From Oxalobacter formigenes (GTDB lineage Bacteria > Pseudomonadota > Gammaproteobacteria > Burkholderiales > Burkholderiaceae_D), in assembly GCA_023667225.1 (NCBI GenBank), contig JAMPAN010000001.1:112303-176302 (forward strand): a stretch of 64,000 nucleotides of DNA, given 5' to 3'. A program made the position numbers and the translations under genes. The notes beneath the pieces are model-generated. The model made no database searches. It saw only the letters and a program-made list of their open reading frames with translations, and was not told the origin of the DNA. Of this stretch, positions 21,301 through 30,956 are shown piece by piece (within the stretch, counting starts at the first letter, position 1; each line of letters starts with the position of its first letter).

Positions 21301-22071
21301 ATGAAATCATGGGTACGTTATGAACAGGGCGGCCAAACCGGTTTTGGCCTGATGGAAGGCGACAATATTGCGGTTTATACCGGCAACATGTTCGATAATC
21401 CGGCTCCCGCCGGCAAAACCCTCAAACGCGCAGAAGTCAAACTGCTGACGCCCTGCCAGCCTTCCAAGATGATCCTGCTCTGGAACAACTTCCATGCGCT
21501 GGCTGCCAAACTGGGCGTTGCCACCCCGACTGAACCGCTTTACCTGTTAAAACCGGGCACCGCTTTCATTGCGGATGGCGACATTGTCAGAAAACCCCAT
21601 TCCTACGACGGCAAAGTTGTTTATGAAGGCGAACTGGCTATCGTTATCGGCAAACGCTGCAAGGAAGTATCGGAAGCCCAGGCCGGCGACTACATCTTCG
21701 GCTATACCTGCAGCAACGATGTCACCGCCGGTGAAATCATCCAGAAAGACCCGACCTTTGCGCAATGGACCAGGGCAAAAGGCTTTGATACCTTCGGTTC
21801 GTTCGGCCCCGGCATCGTCACTGATGTCGATCCGTCCAAACTGGTCATCAAAACCATCCTGAACGGCACCGAACGCCAGAACTATCCTATCAGCGACATG
21901 GTGTTCACCCCGCAAAAACTGGTCAGCATGATTTCCCACGACATGACCCTGGAACCGGGCGATATCATCTCCTGCGGCACCTCTGTCGGCGTGGGGTCCA
22001 TGAAACCCGGCAGCACGGTTGAGGTTATCATTGAAGGCGTGGGTCACCTCGTCAACCGTTACGAAGCATAA
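21301..22071 (+). CDS. Fumarylacetoacetate hydrolase family protein
   Basis: A 256-residue FAH-superfamily enzyme. The metal site E-x-E is in YEGELAIVIG, with a further acidic residue in YTCSNDVTAGEI; GDIISCGTSVGVG and PGSTVEVIIEGVG are the C-terminal signatures. Relatives hydrolyse or decarboxylate acyl-pyruvates, oxaloacetate or catechol-cleavage products, so the exact substrate cannot be read from the sequence. The start at 21301 is fixed by GAAGGAGACAAC. A TATAAT at 21166-21171 may be its -10. It is not in a catabolic operon here. Confidence 0.88.
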   Translation: MKSWVRYEQGGQTGFGLMEGDNIAVYTGNMFDNPAPAGKTLKRAEVKLLTPCQPSKMILLWNNFHALAAKLGVATPTEPLYLLKPGTAFIADGDIVRKPHSYDGKVVYEGELAIVIGKRCKEVSEAQAGDYIFGYTCSNDVTAGEIIQKDPTFAQWTRAKGFDTFGSFGPGIVTDVDPSKLVIKTILNGTERQNYPISDMVFTPQKLVSMISHDMTLEPGDIISCGTSVGVGSMKPGSTVEVIIEGVGHLVNRYEA

Positions 22072-22080
22072 TTCTCCGGC

Positions 22081-22110
22081 GGGAAACCTGGCAAACCGGC
22101 CGGGTTTCCC
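22081..22110. other. Hairpin after the FAH-family gene
   Basis: GGGAAACC (22081-22088) pairs with GGTTTCCC (22103-22110), with GG/CC pairing inside, ten bases after the stop at 22071. No U-tract follows, so it may be a weak or rho-assisted transcription end. Confidence 0.45.
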
Positions 22111-22267
22111 CTGCGGCTCTGTACGCCGCTCCTGTTTTCCGGCCGGTTTTCCCCTGCTTTTCCATACGGCAGGCTGCGCTTCCCATACAGGAGGCTTTTT
22201 GCCTGCCGCCGGTCATGACGGCTGAAACCCGTCACTCTTCGCACTGACTGACAGCTATTCCATTTTT

Positions 22268-23977
22268 ATGTTGGCACAACAAAAACAACACCTCCTCAGC
22301 CTGCTTGAAAACGCCCTGCCCCCTGTGCTGGGCGATGCGGATATCCACCCGGCGCTTACGCTGGAAGCCCCGCGCGATGCCTCCCACGGCGATATCGCCT
22401 GCAACATTGCCATGCAACTTGCCAGGGCACTGAAAAAAAATCCCCGGGAACTGGCGCAAGCCATCGTTTCCGGCATCATGGCAGAACCCGGCAGGGAAAC
22501 CCTAATCGCATCGGCAGAAGTTGCCGGGCCGGGATTTATCAACTTCCGTCTGACCCCGAAAGCCAAACAGGCCGTTGTCCGCGCCATTATGGCCGAACGG
22601 GAAAACTATGGAAAAAGCCACGACGGCAACGGCAAAAAAGTCATGGTGGAATTTGTCTCGGCCAACCCGACAGGGCCGCTCCATGTCGGCCACGGCAGGC
22701 AGGGCGCGCTCGGAGACGCGCTCTCCTCCCTGTTTGCCTCCCAGGGATACAATGTCACCCGCGAGTTTTATTACAATGATGCCGGCGCACAGATCGACAA
22801 CCTGGCCCGTTCTGTCCAGGCGCGCGCCAAAGGGCTGAAACCGGGAGACGCCGAATGGCCCCAGGATGCCTACAACGGCGACTACATCGCCGATATCGCC
22901 GCCGACTTCCTGGCAAAGAAAACCATCACTGCCCGCAATTGCCCGACTATTACGGCCAGCGGCAACCCTGACGACAAAAATGCCGTCCGGCACTTTGCCG
23001 TCACCTACCTGCGGAACGAACAGGATAACGACCTGCAAGCCTTCGGCATCCATTTCGACAACTATTACCTCGAATCCTCGCTTTATACCGACGGCAAGGT
23101 AAACGAAACCGTGCAGGCCCTTGCCCGCGCCGGAAAAACCTTTGAAAAAGAAGGCGCACTGTGGCTGAAAACAACCGATTACGGCGATGACAAAGACCGC
23201 GTCATGAAAAAAACCGACGGCGGCTATACCTATTTCGTGCCGGATGTGGCCTACCACATCAACAAATGGCAGAGGGGATATGACACCGTCATCAATGTCC
23301 AGGGCAGCGACCACCACGGCACCATTGCCCGTGTGAGGGCCGGCCTTCAGGCTGTCGGCATGGGCATTCCCGCCGGTTATCCGGATTATGTGCTCCACAA
23401 GATGGTCACCGTCATGAAAAACGGTGCGGAAGTCAAAATCTCCAAACGCGCCGGTTCCTACGTCACCGTACGCGACCTCATCGAATGGTCCGGCAACGGC
23501 GATATCACCAAAGGCCGGGATGCCGTCCGTTTCTTCCTGATCTCCCGGAAAGCCGACACGGAATTTGTTTTTGATGTGGATCTGGCGCTGGCCCAGTCGG
23601 ATGAAAACCCCGTCTATTATGTGCAGTATGCCCATGCGCGCATCTGCTCGGTATTTGAGCAATGGGGCGGCGATCCCTCCCGGCTCGAAACCGCAGACCT
23701 TTCCAGGCTGACGGCGCCCCACGAGTATGCCCTTATGGGCAAATTGGCTGCCTATCCGGACATGTTAAAACGCGCGCTGAAAGAGCTGGGGCCGCACCAG
23801 GTGGCATTTTACCTGCGCGATTTGGCAGGCTCCCTGCACGGCTACTACAACGCCGAACGCTTCCTCGTTGACGATGAAACGCTGAAAACAGCCCGGCTGG
23901 CTCTTTTGGGCGCGACCCGGCAGGTATTGAAAAACGGGCTGGCCCTTCTGGGTGTCTCCGCCCCCAACAAAATGTAA
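22268..23977 (+). CDS. argS: Arginyl-tRNA synthetase
   Basis: A 569-residue class I synthetase charging tRNA-Arg. The HIGH motif appears as [12 protein letters not shown] after VSANPTGPL. The KMSKS position reads [10 protein letters not shown], as ArgRS often departs from consensus. An N-terminal Add1 domain (about 1-100) and the C-terminal anticodon-binding DALR domain (about 450-569) are present. Followed six bases later by a SPOR gene, the usual Burkholderiales order argS-SPOR-dsbA. Confidence 0.97.
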   Translation: MLAQQKQHLLSLLENALPPVLGDADIHPALTLEAPRDASHGDIACNIAMQLARALKKNPRELAQAIVSGIMAEPGRETLIASAEVAGPGFINFRLTPKAKQAVVRAIMAERENYGKSHDGNGKKVMVEFVSANPTGPLHVGHGRQGALGDALSSLFASQGYNVTREFYYNDAGAQIDNLARSVQARAKGLKPGDAEWPQDAYNGDYIADIAADFLAKKTITARNCPTITASGNPDDKNAVRHFAVTYLRNEQDNDLQAFGIHFDNYYLESSLYTDGKVNETVQALARAGKTFEKEGALWLKTTDYGDDKDRVMKKTDGGYTYFVPDVAYHINKWQRGYDTVINVQGSDHHGTIARVRAGLQAVGMGIPAGYPDYVLHKMVTVMKNGAEVKISKRAGSYVTVRDLIEWSGNGDITKGRDAVRFFLISRKADTEFVFDVDLALAQSDENPVYYVQYAHARICSVFEQWGGDPSRLETADLSRLTAPHEYALMGKLAAYPDMLKRALKELGPHQVAFYLRDLAGSLHGYYNAERFLVDDETLKTARLALLGATRQVLKNGLALLGVSAPNKM

Positions 23978-23983
23978 CGCAAA

Positions 23984-24529
23984 ATGGCTCGCAAATCTTC
24001 ATCAGAAAATTTCCGGTACGCTATCCTCTGGAAAAATAACACCGTACTCGGCTTTGTCTGCGGTCTTATCACCGGACTCTTCATCGCCGTCATGATCGCC
24101 ATGATCATTACCCGTGCGCCTATGCCGTTTAACAGCGGACCGGCCAAACAGGAAAAAAACCAGACCGAGGAAGTGATGCCGTTTTCCGATCCGAACCGTC
24201 CGCTGTACGGCAACCGTGAAGCGGCAAAGGAAGCCTACCAGAACGCCTTGGTAGAAGCCACGCCGGATGATCCGCTCAACCGCGCCGCCAACACCCCGGA
24301 AGCGACCGCCTCCATCCAGGCCGGCGCCTACCGTGAAAAAAAAGATGCCGAACAGATACGCGCCAAACTGGCCCTGCTCGGCATTGAAGCCAGCATCAGG
24401 GAAGCCCATTCCAGGGGAAATACGCTTTACCGGGTCCATCTGGGCCCCTATGCTCCCAAAAAACTGGAGGCAACCCAAAACAAGCTCCGGGAAAACGGTA
24501 TTGATTTCATCACCACCCCCTCCCGGTAA
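23984..24529 (+). CDS. SPOR-domain protein (FtsN-like)
   Basis: A 181-residue bitopic protein: short cytoplasmic N-terminus, one membrane helix (about 18-42, VLGFVCGLITGLFIAVMIAM), a Pro/Gln/Glu-rich periplasmic linker, and a C-terminal SPOR domain (about 105-180, ASIQAGAYREKKDAEQIRAK). SPOR domains bind denuded glycan strands at the division septum. Position between argS and dsbA is conserved in the order. FtsN-like by layout, but short; the cell-division role is inferred. Confidence 0.87.
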   Translation: MARKSSSENFRYAILWKNNTVLGFVCGLITGLFIAVMIAMIITRAPMPFNSGPAKQEKNQTEEVMPFSDPNRPLYGNREAAKEAYQNALVEATPDDPLNRAANTPEATASIQAGAYREKKDAEQIRAKLALLGIEASIREAHSRGNTLYRVHLGPYAPKKLEATQNKLRENGIDFITTPSR

Positions 24530-24537
24530 TTTTTGCC

Positions 24538-25260
24538 ATGAAAATGCCCATGAAAACGCTTTCTTCCTTTTTGCTTGCCATTGGCCTGATCTTTGCTGCC
24601 GCTGCGGCATCGGCCTCTCCGGATCACCCTGTTGAAGGCACAGATTACCTGGCGCTGGAAAATCCCCTGCCTGCCGAAGCCGGCAACAAGGTGGAAGTAC
24701 TCGAATTTTTCGGCTACTTTTGCTCGCACTGCCGCTCATTCGATGCCGAGCTGGTCCCATGGATAAAAAAACAACGCGGCCAGGTTGCTTTCAAACACAT
24801 CCATATCAACTACAACGACAACATGGCCTTGCAGCAGCGCCTGTTTTACACCCTCTCTGCCATGGGCAAAATGACTCATGCGCTCCATCACGGCATCTTT
24901 GACGCTGTCCAGATTAAACGGACCCGCTTGAGAAACGAAAGCCAGCTTGCCGACTTTGCCCAGAAAAACGGCATCGACAGGCAGGCATTCCTTGACATGC
25001 TCCGCTCCTTTACCGTCCGCTCCCTGTGCGACGGGGCTGTTCAGCTGCAAACAGCCTACGGGATTGAAGGTGTGCCAACCATCATCATTGACGGCCGCTA
25101 CGTCACCTCCCTGGGCATTGTCAGTGCAGGCAACCATTTTGACGGCACCGAAAAAGAAGCGCAGGCCATGACCATGAAAGTCATGGATAACCTGGTGGCG
25201 CGAATCCTGAAAGAACGCCGGGAAAGCAGCAAGGCACAAGTGAAATCCGCAAAAAAATAG
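24538..25260 (+). CDS. dsbA: Thiol:disulfide interchange protein DsbA, CSHC active site
   Basis: A 240-residue periplasmic disulfide oxidase with a signal peptide (about 1-27, cleaved after ASA). The thioredoxin-fold active site is C62-S-H-C65 in FFGYFCSHCRSF; most DsbA proteins have CPHC and Neisseria has CVHC, so Ser at the first X is unusual and could shift the redox potential. The cis-proline loop EGVPTIII is intact. It follows the SPOR gene by eight bases. Alternative Met starts lie 2 and 4 codons downstream. Confidence 0.93.
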   Translation: MKMPMKTLSSFLLAIGLIFAAAAASASPDHPVEGTDYLALENPLPAEAGNKVEVLEFFGYFCSHCRSFDAELVPWIKKQRGQVAFKHIHINYNDNMALQQRLFYTLSAMGKMTHALHHGIFDAVQIKRTRLRNESQLADFAQKNGIDRQAFLDMLRSFTVRSLCDGAVQLQTAYGIEGVPTIIIDGRYVTSLGIVSAGNHFDGTEKEAQAMTMKVMDNLVARILKERRESSKAQVKSAKK

Positions 25261-25450
25261 CGGGGAAGAATGCTACCCCCTCCTTTTCCACGGCACACAG
25301 GGCGCTTTCCCGCCCCTTCACACCGCCCTCCCGGATAGTGTACTGTTTGGCTTTTCACGATTACACTATTGGCATTTGCATTTTTAATCTGACGCGCAAC
25401 ACCATTTACCAGCGGCACGGGTCTGCGCGCTCTATCAGACAGGAAATCCT

Positions 25451-27055
25451 ATGGAAAACACGAACGCCTTTATCAACCAGCCTCTTTTCCATGACCATAT
25501 TCTGGCTCCGCTTCTCAAAGACGGGACAGCTCCCTCTGCACACCAGCGCCTACTTGGGGAATGGGCAAAAAACCTTGCTGCCCTGAACAAACAGGACAAA
25601 CCCGCACAGCAGGCCGCCTTTTTCCAACAGATCCTCTCCGGTATCCTGGGTTACCAGGCAGCCGGCGGCAATGCCCGCACCCTGGAAAGCTTGCCGCAAG
25701 ATGCCTGGTTTGATGCGGCGCTCGGCCGGTTTGATACCGAACCGCCCCGCATGACGGCAATGGTAAAACTGATGGGGCCTTCTTCCTTCAACCTGGATAC
25801 CGTCTCCGGAAGCGAGCGCCTGAACCTGATTGAACAGGCCCGCCGGCAGGCAAAAAACCTGCCGGGGCGGCAATTTCTCATCCTCTCCAACCTGGATGAA
25901 GTCCGCCTGTATTCGCTCACGCACAAACGCACAACCTATGAACAGTTCTTCCTGTCCGACATGGCCGGAAATGCCGCTGCCTGCCAGCGCTTTTTCCTTC
26001 TCCTGAATGCGGAAAATCTCCTGTCCGGCAAGACAGCCCAATGGCTTAACGACAGCATCGCCGCCGGCCTGAAAGAAAAACTGACCCAAAAACACGCCAC
26101 TGTCCGGGATATTTACGGCCCCCTGCAATCCGGTCCGGCTGTGACCATCAACGATGTTTTCGTCATTGACAAGAAAACCTACGACAGCCTGGTCAATGAA
26201 GACCCCAAATCGGCAGATATCCTGATGGCGTTTTACGACGGGGGCAACTTAAGAAGATGGCATGCAGATACCCCGCTCCACTGGCTGATCTACACACCCA
26301 AAGGAAAGGTGGATATCAATGCCTATCCGGCAGTCAAAAAATACCTTGAGCCGCACCGGGAAGCACTCGAAAAACAAAGCAGCGGCCGCCATCAGTGGTA
26401 CGAACTGGACTATGAGGAAACCGATATCCCGCTTGTAACCGATCTGCGCCTCGGCGTGGGCCGCCGGCAGGCTGAACCCGGATTTGTGCTGGGTGAAAAA
26501 GGCGCGCAATACGGCAGCGAAAGCCACTATATCCCCAATGCCGACTATTTTCTTTTCGGCCTTTTGAATTCAACGGCCATTGCCAAACTCCTCCGGACAC
26601 TCTCAGAGGATACCGGCAACCGGCAGGAAATCCCGCCCGGCCAGATTGAATCCCTGCCGGTACCCAATGCCGGCGGCCTGGTTCGCGCCCGCGTCGGCCA
26701 GCTCTCCCAGTTCTGCATGGAAAAAACACAGGACCGCCGGGACATTATCCACCACTTCCGCGGCATGACGGCATTTAACCTCTCCCCGGAAAAACTGGAA
26801 GCCAAATTGAGCGACAAGCTGCTCAACTGGTTTGCGCACGATTTCGACACCTTCCGCAGCGAAATCATCGCCTCGTTTGGCACGGACATTCCTGCCGACG
26901 ACCTGCTCCTGTGGACCGATTACTTCAACCAGGAAAGAAACCGCATCTATAACATGAATTCGGAACTGGTCCATGCCGAAGGGGAGCTGGACCGGGTAAT
27001 TTACCAGCTCTTTGACCTGGATGATGACGACATTGCCTTAATTGAACAGGACTAA
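25451..27055 (+). CDS. Type IIG restriction enzyme-like protein lacking the methyltransferase domain
   Basis: A 534-residue protein of unknown function. Residues about 60-200 resemble the N-terminal nuclease part of type IIG enzymes (FLILSNLDEVRLYSL; FFLLLNAENLLSG), but the usual E-x-K just before GP..NLD reads K106-L-M108, so the nuclease looks dead. At about 225 it passes directly to a TaqI-like target-recognition domain (VFVIDKKTYDSLV; WLIYTPKGKVDINAYPAVK; RHQWYEL; FLFGLLNSTAIAKLL; PPGQIESLPVP), and ends with the type IIG C-terminal helices (RVIYQLFDLDDDDIALIE). The whole AdoMet-binding and NPPY part, several hundred residues, is absent with the frame kept open. Base composition is that of the host genome and the ribosome binding site (CAGGAAATCCT) is good. 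It stands alone, convergent with lipA. Likely a DNA-binding relic or a domesticated protein; this is inference. Confidence 0.75.
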   Translation: MENTNAFINQPLFHDHILAPLLKDGTAPSAHQRLLGEWAKNLAALNKQDKPAQQAAFFQQILSGILGYQAAGGNARTLESLPQDAWFDAALGRFDTEPPRMTAMVKLMGPSSFNLDTVSGSERLNLIEQARRQAKNLPGRQFLILSNLDEVRLYSLTHKRTTYEQFFLSDMAGNAAACQRFFLLLNAENLLSGKTAQWLNDSIAAGLKEKLTQKHATVRDIYGPLQSGPAVTINDVFVIDKKTYDSLVNEDPKSADILMAFYDGGNLRRWHADTPLHWLIYTPKGKVDINAYPAVKKYLEPHREALEKQSSGRHQWYELDYEETDIPLVTDLRLGVGRRQAEPGFVLGEKGAQYGSESHYIPNADYFLFGLLNSTAIAKLLRTLSEDTGNRQEIPPGQIESLPVPNAGGLVRARVGQLSQFCMEKTQDRRDIIHHFRGMTAFNLSPEKLEAKLSDKLLNWFAHDFDTFRSEIIASFGTDIPADDLLLWTDYFNQERNRIYNMNSELVHAEGELDRVIYQLFDLDDDDIALIEQD

Positions 27056-27076
27056 ATCCTGCCTCGCCTGGCCGGA

Positions 27077-28015
27077 TTAAATTACGCCGGCTTCGCGCGC
27101 CTGCCGGTCGGCGTGATAGCTTGAGCGCACCAGCGGCGCAGCTACCGCATGGGCAAATCCCATGCGGCAGGCTTCCTTCCCAAACAGGCGGAAAGTATCG
27201 GGATGCACATAGCGCGCCACCGGCAAATGATAAGGAGAAGGCGCCAGATATTGCCCAACTGTCAGCATCTCCACCCCGTGGTGCCGCAAATCCTGCATGA
27301 CATCCAGAATTTCCTGGTCAGTCTCGCCCAGCCCGACCATCAGCCCGGACTTGGTCGGCACAGAAGGATAACGCGCCCTGAATGCCCTCAGAAGAGCCAG
27401 GGAACGGGCATAATCCGCGCCGGGACGCACCAGCCTGTAAAGCCGGGGAACCGTCTCCAGATTGTGGTTCATCACATCCGGCAGCGCCTGTCCGAGTTTA
27501 TCCAGCGCAATGCTCTCTTTCCCGCGAAAATCCGGCGTTAAAATTTCAATCCGGACAGCAGGCGCCTGCCGGCGGATCTCGCGGATGCAGGCGGCATAAT
27601 GACCTGCGCCGCCATCTGCCAGATCATCCCTGGTCACCGAAGTTATCACCACATAAGCCAGCCCGAGCCGGGCCACTGCCTGGGCCAGCTTTCGGGGTTC
27701 TTCCGCATCCGGCAGGGCAGGACGGCCATGCGCCACATCGCAAAACGGACAGCGGCGGGTACAGGTATCGCCCAAAATCATAAAGGCGGCCGTCCCCTTG
27801 CCAAAACATTCTCCCCTGTTCGGGCAACCGGCTTCTTCGCATACCGTTGCCAGATGTTGCTGCCGCAGCAGCGATTGCACCTCATCAAAGCGGCCGGAGG
27901 CCGAAGCGCCCCTGGCCCGGATCCAGGACGGTTTGGGCAAGGGAGCTGTTTTTGTCACATGAATTGGGAGGCGTACCGTTTTTTCTGCGCCCCGCTGTTT
28001 TTCGTTTTTCGCCAT
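27077..28015 (-). CDS. lipA: Lipoyl synthase
   Basis: A 312-residue radical-SAM enzyme that inserts two sulfurs into protein-bound octanoyl groups. The auxiliary cluster motif [12 protein letters not shown] (CX4CX5C) and the radical-SAM motif CTRRCPFC (CX3CX2C) are intact. The ATG at 28015 gives MAKNEKQRG; the upstream frame extension overlaps lipB and is not homologous. It begins two bases after the lipB stop, so both are co-transcribed. Order dacC-ybeD-lipB-lipA is conserved in betaproteobacteria. Confidence 0.97.
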   Translation of the reverse strand: MAKNEKQRGAEKTVRLPIHVTKTAPLPKPSWIRARGASASGRFDEVQSLLRQQHLATVCEEAGCPNRGECFGKGTAAFMILGDTCTRRCPFCDVAHGRPALPDAEEPRKLAQAVARLGLAYVVITSVTRDDLADGGAGHYAACIREIRRQAPAVRIEILTPDFRGKESIALDKLGQALPDVMNHNLETVPRLYRLVRPGADYARSLALLRAFRARYPSVPTKSGLMVGLGETDQEILDVMQDLRHHGVEMLTVGQYLAPSPYHLPVARYVHPDTFRLFGKEACRMGFAHAVAAPLVRSSYHADRQAREAGVI

Positions 28016-28017
28016 TT

Positions 28018-28734
28018 TTACCCTGCCAGCTTTCCTTTTGTACCCCAAAAAGAAAAATCTTCCCAAGCATAAACGGCGTCCGCGCCCAGATGACGGCACA
28101 AGGCAGCTGCCAGGCATGCCTGCACCTGAGCCACCGTGGCATGGGTTCCCGCCCTTTTCATATCAACCGAAAGCAGGTTCGCATAACCGCAGGGATGAAT
28201 CCCTGAAAACGGCTGCAAATCCATATCCACATTAAGGGAAAGCCCGTGATACGTACAACCGTTGCTGCGCACTTTCAGGCCCAGCGCGGCAATCTTGGCG
28301 CCCTGCCAGGGAGAAGCCGCTTCCTGTAACAGATAAACCCCCGGCGCGCTGCGGTGGCGCTCGCCTGCTATGCCGTAAAAAGCCAGCGTTTCGATTACCG
28401 CCTCTTCAAGCGCGCCCACCAGCTCCCTTATCCGCATTTTGCCTGCCATCCGGCGCTTCAAATCCAGCAGCAAATAGGCCACCGCCTGGCCGGGGCCATG
28501 ATACGTCACTTCGCCGCCCCTGTCTGTCTGCACAACATCAATTGCGCCGGTATCCAGCAAATGCACGCGGTCCGCCGCCTGCCCCAGCGTATAAACCGGC
28601 GGGTGTTCCATAAGCCATATCTCGTCCGGCGTTTGGGAAGTACGCGTATCCGTAAACGCACGCATGGCCTGGTACGCCGTTTCATACGGCACCAGGCCGG
28701 CATGACGCACCGTGACAGTATCCGTTGCCGCCAT
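28018..28734 (-). CDS. lipB: Octanoyl-ACP:protein N-octanoyltransferase
   Basis: A 238-residue LipB that moves octanoate from ACP to lipoyl domains, providing the substrate of Lip[13 protein letters not shown] is the conserved active-site loop, and the catalytic Lys and Cys lie in [18 protein letters not shown] and [12 protein letters not shown] 28734 is preferred over an in-frame GTG three codons upstream. Upstream gene is the ybeD-like regulator, downstream lipA. Confidence 0.96.
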   Translation of the reverse strand: MAATDTVTVRHAGLVPYETAYQAMRAFTDTRTSQTPDEIWLMEHPPVYTLGQAADRVHLLDTGAIDVVQTDRGGEVTYHGPGQAVAYLLLDLKRRMAGKMRIRELVGALEEAVIETLAFYGIAGERHRSAPGVYLLQEAASPWQGAKIAALGLKVRSNGCTYHGLSLNVDMDLQPFSGIHPCGYANLLSVDMKRAGTHATVAQVQACLAAALCRHLGADAVYAWEDFSFWGTKGKLAG

Positions 28735-28796
28735 GATCAACACGCCTTTTATCTGTCCTGTCCCGAACCGGAAATTCTTTGCCGGGATACGTTTTC

Positions 28797-29069
28797 CTAC
28801 AGCACAACCTTGACTTTGGGGTGCGCTGTCAGCGCCCGGTAAAGATCGTCCAGCTGCCGGCGGCTGGTTGCCCGTACCGTTGCCGTCACGCTGAGATAGG
28901 TTCCCTTGGAAGATGTCCGCATTTCCAGGGTGGCGGCGTCAAAACCGGGGTCGTGGAGCCGGACAACTTCTGCCACGGCAGGGAGAAAATCCTCATGCGC
29001 AACGCCCATGATCTTGATAGGAAAATCACAGGGATAGGCAATCAGCTCTTCATTGCGGTTGGAATGCAC
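28797..29069 (-). CDS. YbeD family protein (DUF493)
   Basis: A 90-residue DUF493 protein with an ACT-like ferredoxin fold: LIAYPCDFPIKIMG at the start, then KGTYLSVTATVRATSRRQLD. In E. coli ybeD lies between dacA and lipB, as here. Its biochemical role is unknown. The start is a GTG preceded by AAAGGAGAAGG, an excellent ribosome binding site. It begins 12 bases after dacC, so it is coupled. Confidence 0.9.
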   Translation of the reverse strand: MHSNRNEELIAYPCDFPIKIMGVAHEDFLPAVAEVVRLHDPGFDAATLEMRTSSKGTYLSVTATVRATSRRQLDDLYRALTAHPKVKVVL

Positions 29070-29081
29070 AGCCTTCTCCTT

Positions 29082-30239
29082 TTACTTGAGCCACAGGTAA
29101 ATCGTATCCCAGATTCTACCCAGGAAACTGGCAACGGCAACCTGTTCCAGCGCAACAACCGGCAGCTCGGCAATTGCCTTGCCGTCCAGCATCATCTTCA
29201 GCACACCGACGCGGCTGTATTCATTAACCGGCGCCACAATCGGTTCTTTTCGTTCAAGCACCGATTTCAGGCGGGAAGCCCCTCCTTTCGGCACGCTGAC
29301 ATAGGTATCAAAATGAAACCCGACAGGCAGTCTGCTCCGGGAACCTTTCCATACATCCAGCGTAGCAATCGCCTGCCCCTTGTCAAACAACTTGATCGTA
29401 TCAAAATTCTCGAAGCCCCAGTTCAGGAGCTTTAAGCTTTCCTGCGCCCGCATCTGGTCCGAACTTGCACCTATTAACACCGCCAGCATCCGCCTTGCAC
29501 CTGTCGCACTTTCCCGTTTTGCCGAAGAAATCAGGCTGTACCCGCCTGACTCCGTATGGCCGGTCTTCATGCCGTCAACCGCCGGATCCAGCCACAGCAG
29601 GCGATTGCGGTTACGCTGGCGAATCCGGTTATAGGTAAACTCGCGGACAGAATAAATCTTGTACAGCTCTGGATAATCCCGAATCAGGTTAACAGCCAGC
29701 AGCGACAAATCATAAGCGGTGGAATAGTTATCCTTGTCCTGCAACCCGTGCGGATTGCTGAAATGGGTGGATTTCATCCCCATGCGCTCCGCTTCCCGAT
29801 TCATCAGCGCCACAAAATCCGCCTCGCTCCCGGAAACCGCTTCCGCCAGTGCCATAGCAGCATCATTGCCGGACTGGACAATCAGGCCGTACAGCAAATC
29901 CTGAATCTTGACAGGCGTATGCGGTTCAATAAACATTCGGGAAGTGCCCTTGTCCAGCTTCCATATCCGGTCGGACGCCGTTACCGACTGATTAAGGCTC
30001 AGGCGGCCTTCCTTAATCGCGCCAAAAACCAGGTAGGCCGTCATCAGTTTGGTCAGCGAAGCCGGTTCAATCCGCTTGTGCGCATCCCTTGAGGCCAGCA
30101 CTTGACCGCTGACCGTATCCAGCAAGAGCCACGAACGGGCAACAACCGTCGGGGGAACCGGCATTACCGGTGCGCACAACCCTGTCGCCGCCCAGGAAAA
30201 AAACAACAAGGCCAAAAAAAAGAACCGTATTTTTCTCAT
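29082..30239 (-). CDS. D-alanyl-D-alanine carboxypeptidase (PBP5/6 family)
   Basis: A 385-residue low-molecular-weight penicillin-binding protein that trims the terminal D-Ala from peptidoglycan stem peptides. A signal peptide (about 1-23) precedes the catalytic domain: S61-L-T-K64, S123-G-N, K225-T-G. A beta-rich PBP5 C-terminal domain and a final amphipathic helix (FLGRIWDTIYLWLK) for membrane attachment are present. ATG 30239 opens on the signal sequence. Related genomes often have a D-amino acid aminotransferase gene between this and ybeD; it is missing here. Confidence 0.95.
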   Translation of the reverse strand: MRKIRFFFLALLFFSWAATGLCAPVMPVPPTVVARSWLLLDTVSGQVLASRDAHKRIEPASLTKLMTAYLVFGAIKEGRLSLNQSVTASDRIWKLDKGTSRMFIEPHTPVKIQDLLYGLIVQSGNDAAMALAEAVSGSEADFVALMNREAERMGMKSTHFSNPHGLQDKDNYSTAYDLSLLAVNLIRDYPELYKIYSVREFTYNRIRQRNRNRLLWLDPAVDGMKTGHTESGGYSLISSAKRESATGARRMLAVLIGASSDQMRAQESLKLLNWGFENFDTIKLFDKGQAIATLDVWKGSRSRLPVGFHFDTYVSVPKGGASRLKSVLERKEPIVAPVNEYSRVGVLKMMLDGKAIAELPVVALEQVAVASFLGRIWDTIYLWLK

Positions 30240-30303
30240 CGTCAAAAAATCAGCCGTCAAATACCTGCCCGCCTACAGCGCTACTCTCGCCTGCACCGCA
30301 GTT

Positions 30304-30933
30304 TTAACGCAGCATGGCTGTTATCGTGTTGTAAATATGATGAAGCTTGCGGTTGAAAAGATGGTCTGCGCCCGGCGCCACGACAACCGGCAAATCCTGC
30401 TCGCGCGCCCACCGGAAAAGATCAGCCAGTGGAATAATATCGTCCGCCTCGCCATGAATCAGCAGCGTATTGGCCGGCACCTTTCCCAGTTCCCATTTCC
30501 CGGCTGTGGCGCTCACCAGCACCATACGTTCGGGCGGCTGGCCCTCTTCTGCCAGCTGCCGGCAGAGCAGCGACTGCACATAGGTGCCGAAAGAATACCC
30601 GCCCAGCACAACCGGCAGGCCTGGATACTGTTTTTTCATCCTGCCGAGAAGAAGCGCCAGATCCTGCGCTTCCCCCGGCCCGCCGTCATGCGCCCCTTCT
30701 GAAGCGCTTACGCCGCGAAAATTCATCCGGACAACGGCATAGCCCAAATCCTGGAAGGCTTTGGCCATCATATGCACAACCTTGTTATCCATACTGCCGC
30801 CATAAAGCGGATGGGGATGCGCCAACAGGGCCAGCCCGGCCGGCAGCCGGCCGGGCAAATCCAGCGCGCATTCCAGGCGGCCTGCGGCTCCTGCAATCTG
30901 AAAATGTTTGGTATCTGCATTCATCATCGACAT
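30304..30933 (-). CDS. Alpha/beta hydrolase
   Basis: A 209-residue cytoplasmic alpha/beta hydrolase of the short DUF/dienelactone-like group. The oxyanion-side motif HPHPLYGGSMDNKVV is near residue 39; the nucleophile is in GGYSFGTYV (G-x-S-x-G), the acid in HGEADDIIP, and the His in GADHLFNRKLHHI. Substrate is unknown; such genes are common in betaproteobacteria. Alternative Met starts lie 2 and 3 codons in. It lies between the VanZ-domain gene and dacC, same strand, with gaps that allow co-transcription. Confidence 0.88.
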   Translation of the reverse strand: MSMMNADTKHFQIAGAAGRLECALDLPGRLPAGLALLAHPHPLYGGSMDNKVVHMMAKAFQDLGYAVVRMNFRGVSASEGAHDGGPGEAQDLALLLGRMKKQYPGLPVVLGGYSFGTYVQSLLCRQLAEEGQPPERMVLVSATAGKWELGKVPANTLLIHGEADDIIPLADLFRWAREQDLPVVVAPGADHLFNRKLHHIYNTITAMLR

Positions 30934-30956
30934 CCCGTCACATCCAGCGGGTCATG

